From Sphingobium terrigena (lineage in GTDB: Bacteria > Pseudomonadota > Alphaproteobacteria > Sphingomonadales > Sphingomonadaceae): a stretch of 64,000 nucleotides of DNA. The position numbers were made by a program, and so were the translations under genes. The stretch covers positions 330,911 through 394,910 of the forward strand of contig NZ_QVRA01000002.1 in the NCBI RefSeq assembly GCF_003591655.1, given 5' to 3'. Shown here in pieces: positions 18,416-26,931 of the stretch (positions within the stretch are counted from its first letter, which is position 1; each line of letters opens with the position of its first letter). The notes beneath the pieces were generated by a model. It was not told where the DNA came from, did not search any database, and saw nothing but the letters and a program-made list of their open reading frames with translations.

Positions 18416-19398
18416 GGCGCGATGATCTGCGCAAACATCGCCGGATCGACGTTGCTGCCTGACATGACGACGACGCTGGCCCCGTCGCACGGCGGCGCAA
18501 GCCCCGCCAGCATCGCCGCCAGCGCGACAGCACCGCCTGGCTCGACCACCAGCTTGAGCGTGGAGAAGGCGAAACGCATGGCGTCGCGCACCTGATCGTC
18601 GCTGACGGTCAGGCCATCGGTCACCAGCGCGCGCATGATCGGCAGGGTCAGTTCGCCGGGGCTGGGCGACAGCAAGGCGTCGCAGATCGAGCGTGCGCCG
18701 GGGACAACCTGTTCGCGCACGCCGCTGCGCAGCGATCGGGCGGTGTCGTCAAAGTCGCGTGGTTCGACGCTATAGATGGCGGTGTCGGGTGACTGCGCCT
18801 TTACCGCCGTTGCGATCCCGGCAGTCAGGCCGCCACCGCCGCAGCAGACGAGTATCTGGCCAACCGATGCGCCTGCGGCCTGGACCTGCGCCATGATTTC
18901 CAGTCCCGCCGTCCCCTGCCCCGCGATGATGAAAGGATCGTCGAAGGACGGCACGATCGTCGCGCCGCGCTCGCCCGCCAGTTCGGCCGCTATGGCTTCG
19001 CGGCTGTCGCGATGGCGGTCATAGGTTACGACATCTGCACCCAAGGCGCGGGTGTTGGCCAGCTTGATCGCGGGCGCGTCGGCGGGCATCACGATGGTTG
19101 CCGGGATGCCGAGCAGGCGGGCGGCAGCGGCGACGCCCTGGGCATGATTGCCCGATGACCAGGCGACGACGCCCGCCGCGCGCTCCGCTGCGTTCAGCCG
19201 GGCGAGGCGGTTATAGGCACCGCGGAATTTGAACGATCCGGTATGTTGCGCGCCCTCAAACTTCAGGAAAACCCGGCGGCCAGCCAAAGCGTTCAGTGCC
19301 GCATTTTCCAGCAAGGGCGTGACGATGGCGGCGGGCGCGATGATGCGGGCGGCGTCGGCGACGTCATGGGCGGTGATGGCGAATGGCGCGTTGGACAT
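18412..19398 (-). CDS. PLP-dependent threonine/serine dehydratase-like enzyme
   Basis: A 328-residue fold-type II PLP enzyme. The cofactor lysine is Lys57 in GSFKFRGAYN, and the phosphate-binding loop is CGGGGLTAG. These match catabolic threonine/serine dehydratases and serine/hydroxyaspartate-type racemases, which lack the C-terminal ACT domain of biosynthetic IlvA, as here. It is the first gene of a two-gene unit with lysR. Its link to aromatic catabolism is not obvious, and a racemase or hydroxyaspartate dehydratase is equally possible. Confidence 0.8.
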   Translation of the reverse strand: MSNAPFAITAHDVADAARIIAPAAIVTPLLENAALNALAGRRVFLKFEGAQHTGSFKFRGAYNRLARLNAAERAAGVVAWSSGNHAQGVAAAARLLGIPATIVMPADAPAIKLANTRALGADVVTYDRHRDSREAIAAELAGERGATIVPSFDDPFIIAGQGTAGLEIMAQVQAAGASVGQILVCCGGGGLTAGIATAVKAQSPDTAIYSVEPRDFDDTARSLRSGVREQVVPGARSICDALLSPSPGELTLPIMRALVTDGLTVSDDQVRDAMRFAFSTLKLVVEPGGAVALAAMLAGLAPPCDGASVVVMSGSNVDPAMFAQIIAP

Positions 19399-19488
19399 GG
19401 ACTGATCCCCCTATTGCCTCCGGTCTAGAACGGCAAGCCGAGCGGGTGAAGGGCCATTGCCGCCGGACTGGAGCCGGGGGAGAATAGG

Positions 19489-19526
19489 AAAAGCCGGACT
19501 TCGCTGCTGCGCGAAATCCGGCTTTT
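19489..19526 (-). terminator. Rho-independent terminator of the tRNA-Ala gene
   Basis: Two 16-nt arms (19489-19504 and 19511-19526) pair with a single G-U wobble around a 6-nt loop, with AAAA/TTTT at the outer ends. Read on the minus strand it begins about 10 nt past the CCA end of the tRNA, so it is a strong intrinsic terminator for that gene. Confidence 0.85.
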
Positions 19527-19535
19527 CTGGAAATA

Positions 19536-19611
<76 letters not shown>

Positions 19612-19695
19612 GATGTGCGCGGCTATAGGCGAGGGAAATCGGGCTGGCAACGGTCTTTTGCGCAAAATATTGGCCATAGGCCGCCCGATCATCGC

Positions 19696-20148
19696 TCAGG
19701 CCGTCGCCTTCTTGAGCAGCGCCATGCGCAGGCATTGGCAGGTGATTTCGTCGCGCTGATTGATCAGGCGATGGGTGAAAGTGACGATTCCCGCGTCCGG
19801 GCGGGAGCGGCTTTCCTTCAGGTCCGTGACTTCGGATTCGCATCGCATCGTGTCGCCGATGAACACCGGCTTTGGCATGACGAGCTTGTCATAACCCAGG
19901 TTTGCGACCAGCGTGCCGAGCGTCGTGTCGCCCACCGACAGGCCGATCATCAGCGCGAAGGTGAAGGTGCCGTTGACGAGAATCTGTCCGAATTCAGAGG
20001 CTTTGGCCGCTTCCGCGTCGAGATGGAGCGGCTGGGGGTTATGGGTCATGGTCGTGAAGAGGAGATTGTCCGTCTCCGTCACGGTGCGGCGGATGTCGTG
20101 GGCGATACTGTCGCCGATGGTCCACTGGTCGAAATAGCGTCCGGCCAT
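19696..20148 (-). CDS. MaoC-family (R)-specific enoyl-CoA hydratase-like protein
   Basis: A 150-residue hot-dog-fold protein. The N-terminus GRYFDQWTIGDSIAHDIRRT, the THNPQPLHLDAEAA catalytic-loop segment (Asp/His dyad as HNPxPLHxD) and GTFTFALMIGLSVGDTT are typical of MaoC dehydratases acting on acyl-CoA. It lies on the same strand as the methylcrotonyl-CoA carboxylase genes. It may serve the hydration step of branched-chain acyl-CoA breakdown in place of a crotonase, but that assignment is contextual. Confidence 0.85.
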   Translation of the reverse strand: MAGRYFDQWTIGDSIAHDIRRTVTETDNLLFTTMTHNPQPLHLDAEAAKASEFGQILVNGTFTFALMIGLSVGDTTLGTLVANLGYDKLVMPKPVFIGDTMRCESEVTDLKESRSRPDAGIVTFTHRLINQRDEITCQCLRMALLKKATA

Positions 20149-20266
20149 TTTTGCCCCCTCTTGGCTCTAACTTTTCGATCTTCGCCCATTTGATGCGTGG
20201 AAATATATCGAAAGTTTAGTGATTACAGTTTGTTATAGCAGATGGAAGTTCGGTAGGACATACAGC

Positions 20267-20333
20267 CCGTTCGTTTCGAGCGAAGTCGAGAAACGTCGCG
20301 CGCAGGTTTCTCGACTGCGCTCGAAACGAACGG
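20267..20333. repeat. Long palindromic intergenic element
   Basis: Arms of about 28 nt (20267-20294 and 20306-20333) are nearly perfect inverted copies beginning CCGTTCGTTTCGAG and ending at an 11-nt loop. It lies between the biotin-carboxylase subunit stop and the MaoC gene start in a 206-nt gap. This type of palindrome is common in sphingomonad intergenic regions. It could act as a bidirectional transcript end or RNA-stabilising hairpin; no U-tract follows. Confidence 0.7.
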
Positions 20334-20354
20334 TGGGAAGGCGTGATGCGCGCC

Positions 20355-22199
20355 TTACCCCTCCGCCTTCTCGATCTTGGCCAGCAGCACGCCTTCGCTC
20401 ACCTGTCCGCCTTCGCTGGCGTTGAGTTCGGCCACGGTGCCGTCGAAGGGGGCGATGAGGCTGTGTTCCATTTTCATGGCTTCGAGCGTCAGCAGTTTCT
20501 GGCCCTTGACCACTGCGTCACCCGCCGCGACTGACACGGCGATGATGCGGCCGGGCATCGGGGAGAGGATCGCGCCGTCTGAGGCACCGCCGCCTGCGCC
20601 GCCGGTCGCGCGCCATGGGGCCAGCCGCCAGACCTGACCCGCCTGGGCGATCAGCACATCCTCATGGTTGGGATCAGCCTCCCCACCGCGCGGGTCGAAG
20701 GCGATGGTGATGGTCTCGCCGTCGAGCAGGAAGGGTGCCTCCGCCCGCACTGGCGCGTTGAGACGGAAGCCCGCCAGCACCCCGCCCGGCGTCAACGCAG
20801 CCGCCGCGTCGGCCAGCGCTTCGGCTTCGGGATGATGGGGCGGCATCAGCGCATCGCCTTCGCGCCCGATCAGGCCGGTGTCGAGCCGGGCAGCGACGAA
20901 ATCGGGATGCTCCAGCGCCTTGACGAGGAAACCGGCATTGGTCTTGAGTGGCCAGATGGCAGTATCGTCGAGCGCGGCGGCGAGGGTTTCGCGGGCGTCA
21001 TCACGGGTCGCGCCATGGGCGATCATCTTGGCGATCATCGGGTCGTAGAAGGGCGAAATCTCCGCGCCCTGCCCTACCCCGGTGTCGATGCGGCAGCCTT
21101 CCCCCAGGTCGAACGTGTCGAGGCGACCGATGGACGGCAGGAAGCCCTTGATCGGATCCTCCGCATAAAGCCGCGCTTCCATGGCGTGGCCGTTGATGCT
21201 GAGCTGGTCCTGCGCCAAAGGCAGCGGTTCGCCCGATGCGACGCGCAGTTGCCATTCGACCAGATCGACGCCGGTGATTTCCTCGGTCACGGGATGTTCG
21301 ACCTGAAGCCGGGTGTTCATTTCCATGAACCAGATGCGGTCGGCGCGCAGGCCTTCCGATCCGTCGGCGATGAACTCGATCGTGCCTGCACCGACATAGT
21401 CCACCGCTTTGGCGGCGCGGACGGCGGCGGAGCAGATGGCTTCGCGGGTGGCGGCGTCCATGCCCGGTGCCGGGGCTTCCTCGATCACCTTTTGATGGCG
21501 GCGCTGGAGCGAGCAGTCGCGTTCGAACAGGTGGACGACATTGCCGTGGGTGTCGCCAAACACCTGCACCTCGATATGGCGCGGGTTGGTGACCCATTTT
21601 TCGAGCAGGACATGGTCGTTGCCGAAGCTGGATGCGGCTTCGCGCTGGCAGGAGGCGAGTGCGTCGGCGAAATCGGCGGGGGCGTCCACCTTGCGCATCC
21701 CCTTGCCGCCGCCGCCCGCGACCGCCTTGATCAGGACCGGGTAGCCGATGGCGTCGGCCTGGGCCGCGAGAAAGGCGGGCGACTGGTCTGCGCCGAGATA
21801 GCCGGGCGTGGTGGGGACGCCCGCATCCTGCATCAATTGCTTGGCGGCGTCTTTAAGGCCCATGGCGGTGATAGAGGACGGGTTGGGTCCGACCCAGATC
21901 AGCCCTGCGTCGATGACCGCCTGCGCGAACTCGGCGTTTTCGGACAGGAAGCCGTAGCCGGGATGGATCGCCTGCGCGCCGGTTTGCTGGGCGGCGGCGA
22001 TGATGCGGTCCCCCAACAGATAGGATTCACGCACCGGGGACGGGCCGATATGGACGGCTTCGTCGGCGGAGCGGACATGGAGGGCTTGTGCGTCGGCGTC
22101 GGAGTAAACGGCGACGGTGCGGATGCCCATCGCGCGCGCGGTGCGGATGATACGGCAGGCGATTTCGCCGCGATTGGCGATGAGGAGGGATTGGATCAT
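20355..22199 (-). CDS. mccA: Methylcrotonyl-CoA carboxylase, biotin-carboxylase/biotin-carrier subunit
   Basis: A 614-residue acyl-CoA carboxylase alpha subunit. It has the biotin-carboxylase N-domain (SLLIANRGEIACRIIRTA), ATP-grasp loop AVAGGGGKGMR, RDCSLQRRHQKVIEEAPAP and EMNTRLQVEHPVTE, and ends in a biotinyl domain whose acceptor lysine is about Lys576 in EAMKMEH. It carboxylates biotin with ATP and bicarbonate. The start MIQSLLIANRG was chosen; the longer frame runs through repeat DNA. Substrate assignment to methylcrotonyl-CoA rests on linkage to the carboxyltransferase and an isovaleryl-CoA dehydrogenase, and the enzyme could also be an acetyl/propionyl-CoA carboxylase. Confidence 0.88.
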   Translation of the reverse strand: MIQSLLIANRGEIACRIIRTARAMGIRTVAVYSDADAQALHVRSADEAVHIGPSPVRESYLLGDRIIAAAQQTGAQAIHPGYGFLSENAEFAQAVIDAGLIWVGPNPSSITAMGLKDAAKQLMQDAGVPTTPGYLGADQSPAFLAAQADAIGYPVLIKAVAGGGGKGMRKVDAPADFADALASCQREAASSFGNDHVLLEKWVTNPRHIEVQVFGDTHGNVVHLFERDCSLQRRHQKVIEEAPAPGMDAATREAICSAAVRAAKAVDYVGAGTIEFIADGSEGLRADRIWFMEMNTRLQVEHPVTEEITGVDLVEWQLRVASGEPLPLAQDQLSINGHAMEARLYAEDPIKGFLPSIGRLDTFDLGEGCRIDTGVGQGAEISPFYDPMIAKMIAHGATRDDARETLAAALDDTAIWPLKTNAGFLVKALEHPDFVAARLDTGLIGREGDALMPPHHPEAEALADAAAALTPGGVLAGFRLNAPVRAEAPFLLDGETITIAFDPRGGEADPNHEDVLIAQAGQVWRLAPWRATGGAGGGASDGAILSPMPGRIIAVSVAAGDAVVKGQKLLTLEAMKMEHSLIAPFDGTVAELNASEGGQVSEGVLLAKIEKAEG

Positions 22200-22215
22200 G
22201 AGGCTGTCCTTCCTG

Positions 22216-22274
22216 CCCCTCCACCATTCGGCTGCGCCGAACGGTCCCCCTCCCCGAGCAAGCTCAGGGAGGAA
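22216..22274 (+). repeat. Double-hairpin repeat, copy 1
   Basis: A roughly 59-nt unit starting CCCCTCCACC. It contains two hairpins: ACCATTCGG/CCGAACGGT, then a CTCCCCGAG/CTCAGGGAG stem. Two further copies flank the DUF559 gene. It lies immediately upstream of the mccA start. Confidence 0.75.
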
Positions 22275-22297
22275 TGGAAAGGCAATGTCGCTAAAAA

Positions 22298-22350
22298 TCC
22301 TCCCCGAGCTTGTCTCGGGGAGGGGGACCATGCGAAGCATGGTGGAGGGG
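22298..22350 (-). repeat. Double-hairpin repeat, copy 2 (inverted)
   Basis: The same unit as copies 1 and 3 but in reverse orientation, ending 10 nt before the DUF559 start codon. Its first hairpin is ACCATGC/GCATGGT, perfectly paired, and its second is TCCCCGAG/CTCGGGGA. Confidence 0.75.
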
Positions 22351-22360
22351 TGGTAGCGCG

Positions 22361-22795
22361 ATGCTGAAAGACCGGGCGCCCAAGGCAAGAACTGGCACTG
22401 TGCGCAAAGCGCGGCAGTTGCGTCGGACGATGACGCTGCCCGAGGTGCTGCTGTGGCAAGTGCTTCGTGAGCGACCGCATGGTTTGAAATTTCGTCGGCA
22501 ACATCCGAGCGGTCCTTTTGTCCTCGACTTTTATTGTGCCGATGCAAGGCTTGCGATCGAGATCGATGGCGAGGGCCACGCCGACAGGTCGCAAATCGAG
22601 CGGGATGCTGAACGTGACCGATGGTTTGCCAAAGCGGACATCCATACGCTGCGCATTGCCGCGCGGGATGTGCTGACCGATCTGGATGCGGTCATGCGTC
22701 TGGTCCTGGTTGAGGCGGTGGCGCGATTGCCCCTCCACCATCCGGCTGCGCCGGACGGTCCCCCTCCCCCAGACAAGCTGGGGAAGGAATTTTAG
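22361..22795 (+). CDS. DUF559 (VSR-like) endonuclease-domain protein, repeat-flanked
   Basis: A 144-residue protein of the DUF559 family, related to very-short-patch-repair endonucleases. Visible elements are an N-terminal helix-rich RRTMTLPEVLLWQVLRERP, then LKFRRQHPSGPFVLDFYC and LAIEIDGEGH, giving the acidic residues of a PD-(D/E)XK-like nuclease core. It is on the plus strand inside the minus-strand mcc genes and starts 10 nt after repeat copy 2. Its last 20 or so codons (PLHHPAAPDGPPPPDKLGKEF) are translated repeat copy 3, which also lies next to the stop. The biological role of these proteins is not established. Confidence 0.8.
   Translation: MLKDRAPKARTGTVRKARQLRRTMTLPEVLLWQVLRERPHGLKFRRQHPSGPFVLDFYCADARLAIEIDGEGHADRSQIERDAERDRWFAKADIHTLRIAARDVLTDLDAVMRLVLVEAVARLPLHHPAAPDGPPPPDKLGKEF
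22730..22790 (+). repeat. Double-hairpin repeat, copy 3, overlapping the 3' end of the DUF559 gene
   Basis: Starts CCCCTCCACC like copy 1. Its first hairpin reads ATCCGG/CCGGA where copy 1 has ATTCGG/CCGAA: a paired T-A to C-G change that keeps the stem. This covariation indicates the folded structure is conserved. Confidence 0.75.
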
Positions 22796-22812
22796 GGGCG
22801 CGCCCACCCCCA

Positions 22813-24414
22813 TCACATCCGAAACACGCCAAATTGCGCCCTCTCGCCAACCGGGGCGTTCAGCGCGGCGGCAAAGGCCAGCCCCAGCACATCGCGGGTT
22901 TGCGCGGGGTCGATGACGCCGTCGTCCCATAGGCGGGCGGTGGCGTAATAGGGGTTGCCTTCTTCTTCATATTTCTGGCGGACGGGGGTCTTGAAGGCTT
23001 CGGCTTCTTCCGGCGTCCATTTGGCCGCGTCGCGGTGAACGGTGGCGAGGACGGATGCGGCCTGTTCGCCGCCCATCACGCTGATGCGCGCATTGGGCCA
23101 GGTGAAGAGGAAGCGGGGTTGATAGGCTCGGCCGCACATGCCGTAATTGCCTGCGCCAAAGCTGCCGCCGATCAGGACGGTGATTTTGGGCACCTGCGCA
23201 GTGGCGACGGCGGTGACGAGTTTGGCACCATGTTTGGCGATCCCCTCCGCCTCATATTTGCCGCCGACCATGAAGCCGGAGATATTCTGAAGGAACAATA
23301 AGGGGATACGCCGCTGGCAGGCGAGTTCGATGAAATGCGCGCCCTTTTGCGCGCTTTCGCTGAACAGGACGCCGTTATTGGCGAGGATGGCGACGGGCAT
23401 CCCCCAGATATGGGCAAAGCCGCAGACCAATGTGGTGCCGTAGAGGGCTTTAAATTCGTGAAATTCGCTGCCGTCCACAATCCGGGCTATGATTTCGCGC
23501 ACATCATAGGGCGCGCGGACATCGTCGGGGATGATGCCGTACAGGTCGCTCGCATCATATTTGGGCGGGCGGGGTTCGCGCAGGTTGAGGTCCGGCTTGC
23601 GGTCGGGTTGCAGGGTCGAGACGATGTCGCGGACGATGGTGAGCGCATGATCGTCACTGTCGGCGACATGATCGACCACGCCCGACTTGCGGCCATGCAG
23701 GTCGCCGCCGCCCAGATCCTCTGCCGTGATGACTTCACCGGTCGCGGCCTGCACCAGTGGCGGCCCGGCCAGGAAGATCGTGCCCTGATTGCGGACAATG
23801 ACGGTTTCGTCGGACATGGCGGGAACATAAGCGCCGCCCGCGGTGCAGCTGCCCATGACGCAGGCGATCTGGGGAATGCCCTGCGCCGAGAGGTTCGCCT
23901 GATTATAGAAGATGCGGCCGAAATGGTCGCGGTCGGGGAATACCTCCGCCTGGTTGGGCAGGTTCGCGCCGCCGCTGTCGACCAGATAGATGCAGGGCAG
24001 CCGGTTTTCGAGCGCGATTTCCTGCGCGCGCAGATGCTTCTTCACGGTGACGGGGTAGTAGGTGCCGCCCTTTACCGTGGCGTCGTTGCAGCCGATCATG
24101 ACCTGACGACCGGCGACGCGGCCAATCCCGGCGATCAGGCCCGCACCGGGGACTTCATCGCCATAAAGGCCATTGGCGGCAAGCTGGCCGATTTCCAGGA
24201 AGGGCGAGCCGGGATCAAGCAGGCGCTCGACGCGGTCGCGAGGCAGCAGTTTGCCGCGTGCGGTGTGCTTGTCACGGGCGCTGGCGGAGCCGCCTGCGGC
24301 TGCGGCGGCGACTTTGGCGCGCAGTTCGTCGGCCAGCGCGCGGTTGTTCGCGGTGTTGGCGCGGAAGGCGTCGCTGTCGGGGGACAATTTGGTGTCGAGG
24401 ACTGGCGCGCTCAT
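22813..24414 (-). CDS. mccB: Methylcrotonyl-CoA carboxylase, carboxyltransferase subunit
   Basis: A 533-residue carboxyltransferase. N-terminal segment [25 protein letters not shown], CoA-side loop [11 protein letters not shown] (about residues 190-200) and C-terminal [20 protein letters not shown] are the landmarks of methylcrotonyl-/propionyl-CoA carboxylase beta chains; [10 protein letters not shown] in particular is MCC-like. It transfers the carboxyl from biotin to 3-methylcrotonyl-CoA. It is separated from mccA by the repeat-DUF559 block, so the two subunits may still share a transcript that reads through it. Confidence 0.9.
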   Translation of the reverse strand: MSAPVLDTKLSPDSDAFRANTANNRALADELRAKVAAAAAGGSASARDKHTARGKLLPRDRVERLLDPGSPFLEIGQLAANGLYGDEVPGAGLIAGIGRVAGRQVMIGCNDATVKGGTYYPVTVKKHLRAQEIALENRLPCIYLVDSGGANLPNQAEVFPDRDHFGRIFYNQANLSAQGIPQIACVMGSCTAGGAYVPAMSDETVIVRNQGTIFLAGPPLVQAATGEVITAEDLGGGDLHGRKSGVVDHVADSDDHALTIVRDIVSTLQPDRKPDLNLREPRPPKYDASDLYGIIPDDVRAPYDVREIIARIVDGSEFHEFKALYGTTLVCGFAHIWGMPVAILANNGVLFSESAQKGAHFIELACQRRIPLLFLQNISGFMVGGKYEAEGIAKHGAKLVTAVATAQVPKITVLIGGSFGAGNYGMCGRAYQPRFLFTWPNARISVMGGEQAASVLATVHRDAAKWTPEEAEAFKTPVRQKYEEEGNPYYATARLWDDGVIDPAQTRDVLGLAFAAALNAPVGERAQFGVFRM

Positions 24415-24477
24415 GCCCTTGCGCTCCCGCGCCCGATGGTGCCACAGCTGTGTCCCCTGCCCTGTTCGAGGCCGTTC

Positions 24478-24816
24478 ATGCCCACCATTGCTCTCCTCGT
24501 CATTTCAAACCTCTTCATGACCGTCGCCTGGTACTGGCATTTGAAAGGCGGTATGACCAAGCCGCTAGTGCTGGTCATCCTGATCAGCTGGGGCATCGCG
24601 CTGGTCGAATATTGTTTTGCCGTCCCCGCCAATCGCATCGGCTTTGCCCATGGCTGGTCCGCAGGGCAACTCAAAGTCGCACAGGAGGCCATCGCCCTGG
24701 TGATCTTCGGCGGGTTCATGGTCGTGGTGCTGGGCGAACCGCTGCACTGGCGCCATTTCGCCGCCTTCGCCTGCATCATGGCGGGGGTTGGATTCCTGTT
24801 CATCGGCAAGCCGTGA
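24478..24816 (+). CDS. DMT-family/DUF486 small membrane protein
   Basis: A 112-residue protein with four predicted membrane helices: [21 protein letters not shown], a second around [12 protein letters not shown], a third and a fourth ending [13 protein letters not shown]. The [15 protein letters not shown] segment marks DUF486, a half-size drug/metabolite-transporter-like family. It sits between mccB and the isovaleryl-CoA dehydrogenase gene on the opposite strand. The start overlaps no repeat and is the first Met before the first helix. Substrate is unknown. Confidence 0.85.
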   Translation: MPTIALLVISNLFMTVAWYWHLKGGMTKPLVLVILISWGIALVEYCFAVPANRIGFAHGWSAGQLKVAQEAIALVIFGGFMVVVLGEPLHWRHFAAFACIMAGVGFLFIGKP

Positions 24817-24817
24817 A

Positions 24818-25963
24818 TCATCCCGCCAGCAGTTCCCGGCCGATCAACATGCGGCGGATTTCGTTCGTGCCTGCGCCAATGTCGAGCAGCTTGGCATCGC
24901 GCATGAAGCGTTCGACCGGCCAGTCCTTCGTGTAACCCGCGCCGCCCAGCGCCTGGACCGCTTCGAGCGCGACCTTCACCGCATTTTCGCTGGCGAGCAG
25001 GATCGCGCCCGCCGCGTCGTAGCGGGTGGTGCGGCCCGCGTCGCACGCTTTGGCGACGGCATAGACGTATGCGCGCGCGCTGTTGAGGGCGACATACATG
25101 TCAGCGATCTTGGCCTGCATCAGCTGGAACGCGCCAATCGGTTTGCCAAACTGCTGGCGTTCGCGGACATAGGGCAGAACGACATCGAGGCAGGCCTGCA
25201 TGATGCCAAGCTGGATGCCCGCCAGCACGGTGCGTTCATAGTCAAGGCCTGACATCAGCACGCCCGCGCCGCCATTGAGCGGCCCCATAATATTCTCTTC
25301 CGGCACAGCGCAATCGTCGAACACCAGTTCGGCTGTCGGTGATCCGCGCATCCCGACCTTGTCGATCTTCTGCCCGATCGAAAAGCCCGGCATGGATTTT
25401 TCGATGAGGAAGGTGGTGATCCCCTTCGTACCGTCCCCGGTACGGGCATAGACGACCAAAGTGTCGGCCTCGGACGCATTGGTGATCCAGAACTTGGTGC
25501 CGTTCAGGATATAGTGGTCGCCCTTTTTGTCGGCGCGCAGCTTCATTGCCATGACGTCCGACCCGGCCCCAGTTTCGGACATGGCGAGGCTGCCGACATG
25601 CTCACCGGAAATGAGTTTGGGGAGGTAGCGCGCCTTTTGCTCGGCATTGCCCCAGCGGCGGATCTGGTTGACGCAAAGATTGGAGTGGGCACCATAGCTC
25701 AAACCTATGGAGGCGGAGGCGCGGGCGACTTCCTCCTGCGCGACGACATGCTCCAGATAGCCAAGGCCAAGGCCACCATCGGCCTCATCCACAGTGATGC
25801 CATGCAGGCCAAGTTCGCCCATTTCGGGCCACAGCGTGCGGGGAAACCAGTCCTCCGCATCAATCCGGCCAGCCAGCGGGGTGATACGATCATCGGCGAA
25901 GCGGCGGGTGGTGTCGCGAATCATATCCGCAGTCTCGCCGAGGGCAAAATCGAAATCAGTCAT
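24818..25963 (-). CDS. ivd: Isovaleryl-CoA dehydrogenase
   Basis: A 381-residue acyl-CoA dehydrogenase. It has FAD/substrate motifs LAMSETGAGSDV and WITNASEADTLVVYART, the ADKKGDHYILNGTKFW segment, and the C-terminal GGAGYTKDWPVERFMRDAK with catalytic features placed as in isovaleryl-CoA dehydrogenases. It oxidises isovaleryl-CoA to 3-methylcrotonyl-CoA, the substrate of the neighbouring carboxylase. GGAG lies about 8 nt before the ATG at 25963 but only 2 nt before the ATG at 25969, so the inner start is preferred. It is divergent from a LysR gene. Confidence 0.92.
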   Translation of the reverse strand: MTDFDFALGETADMIRDTTRRFADDRITPLAGRIDAEDWFPRTLWPEMGELGLHGITVDEADGGLGLGYLEHVVAQEEVARASASIGLSYGAHSNLCVNQIRRWGNAEQKARYLPKLISGEHVGSLAMSETGAGSDVMAMKLRADKKGDHYILNGTKFWITNASEADTLVVYARTGDGTKGITTFLIEKSMPGFSIGQKIDKVGMRGSPTAELVFDDCAVPEENIMGPLNGGAGVLMSGLDYERTVLAGIQLGIMQACLDVVLPYVRERQQFGKPIGAFQLMQAKIADMYVALNSARAYVYAVAKACDAGRTTRYDAAGAILLASENAVKVALEAVQALGGAGYTKDWPVERFMRDAKLLDIGAGTNEIRRMLIGRELLAG

Positions 25964-26014
25964 TGGCATCTCTCCATTGTCCCCATCCTAGCGGCTGGCG
26001 GCCCAAGAGAAAAA

Positions 26015-26041
26015 TTGAAAGGGCGCGGCATAGTGTATAGT
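26015..26041 (+). promoter_or_regulatory. Possible promoter giving a leaderless lysR transcript
   Basis: TTGAAA (26015-26020) and TATAGT (26036-26041) are spaced by 15 nt. The ATG of the LysR gene starts only 8 nt after the -10-like box, and no Shine-Dalgarno sequence is visible, so a transcript starting at the ATG is plausible. The spacer is shorter than ideal. Confidence 0.3.
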
Positions 26042-26049
26042 TTCCATCT

Positions 26050-26931
26050 ATGATCGAACGCTATCTGCTGCGCTATTTCCTGGCCGTGGTCGACCAGGGC
26101 AATTTTTCCCGTGCGGCGGCGCATTGCCATGTGTCGCAGCCGACGCTGTCAGTCGGCATTGCCAAGCTGGAGCAGACGGTCGGCGCGCCGCTCTTCCTGC
26201 GCAGCAACCAGCGGGTCGAGCTGACCGGCGCGGGGGCGCAACTGCTGGGCCATGCGCGGCGGATCGAGCGGGAGTTCAACCTGGCCGAGCAGGCAGGCGC
26301 GCGATCGGCGCAGGGCGCGCCGCTGCGCATCGGGTTGCTGACCAGCATCCCCGGCGCGCTGGTGGCACAGGCGGTGGCGGGTTGCGCGCCGGGCGATGCG
26401 CAGGCGCTGGAGCTGGTGCCGGGGACCGAGCGCGAATTGCTGGCGCGGCTGGATGCGGAACGGGTCGACGTGGCGCTGACGCTGGTGCGCGACGGGGCGG
26501 ATCGCTATGCGGCGCGCCCGATCGCGGAGGAAGGCTATGGCCTGGCCCTGCCCGCCAGCCATGCACTGGCCGGGCGGACCATGATCGCGGCGGAGGAACT
26601 GGCGGGCGAGGTGATGATCGTGCGCCGCCATTGCGAGGCGCTGTCGGCGACCAGCCGCTATTTTGTCGATCGCGGCGTGCGCCCGCATTTCGCCTTTCGC
26701 GCGACCAATGACGAACGGGTGATGCAGATGGTCGCGGCGGGGCTGGGCGTGACGGTGATGCCGATGGGCTATGGCTGGCCGGGCATGGCGCGCGCGGCCC
26801 TCAAGGACTTCGGCGCGCGGCGCACGATCGGCCTGCTGTTCAGCCCGCGCGCGCAAGGGTTGCGCCAGGCGATGCCGCCGATCCTGATGGCGCTGGAGGC
26901 CATAGTGGCCGATACGCCAAGACCGCCTTAA
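26050..26931 (+). CDS. LysR-family regulator divergent from isovaleryl-CoA dehydrogenase
   Basis: A 293-residue LysR protein. The N-terminal winged HTH spans RYFLAVVDQGNFSRAAA, HVSQPTLSVGIAKLE and LFLRSNQRVELTGAG (about residues 7-65); the remainder is the effector-binding domain. It is divergent from, and 86 nt away from, the leucine-catabolism genes, the usual arrangement for a local activator or repressor. The effector (for example an acyl-CoA or branched-chain acid) is not deducible. Confidence 0.88.
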   Translation: MIERYLLRYFLAVVDQGNFSRAAAHCHVSQPTLSVGIAKLEQTVGAPLFLRSNQRVELTGAGAQLLGHARRIEREFNLAEQAGARSAQGAPLRIGLLTSIPGALVAQAVAGCAPGDAQALELVPGTERELLARLDAERVDVALTLVRDGADRYAARPIAEEGYGLALPASHALAGRTMIAAEELAGEVMIVRRHCEALSATSRYFVDRGVRPHFAFRATNDERVMQMVAAGLGVTVMPMGYGWPGMARAALKDFGARRTIGLLFSPRAQGLRQAMPPILMALEAIVADTPRPP

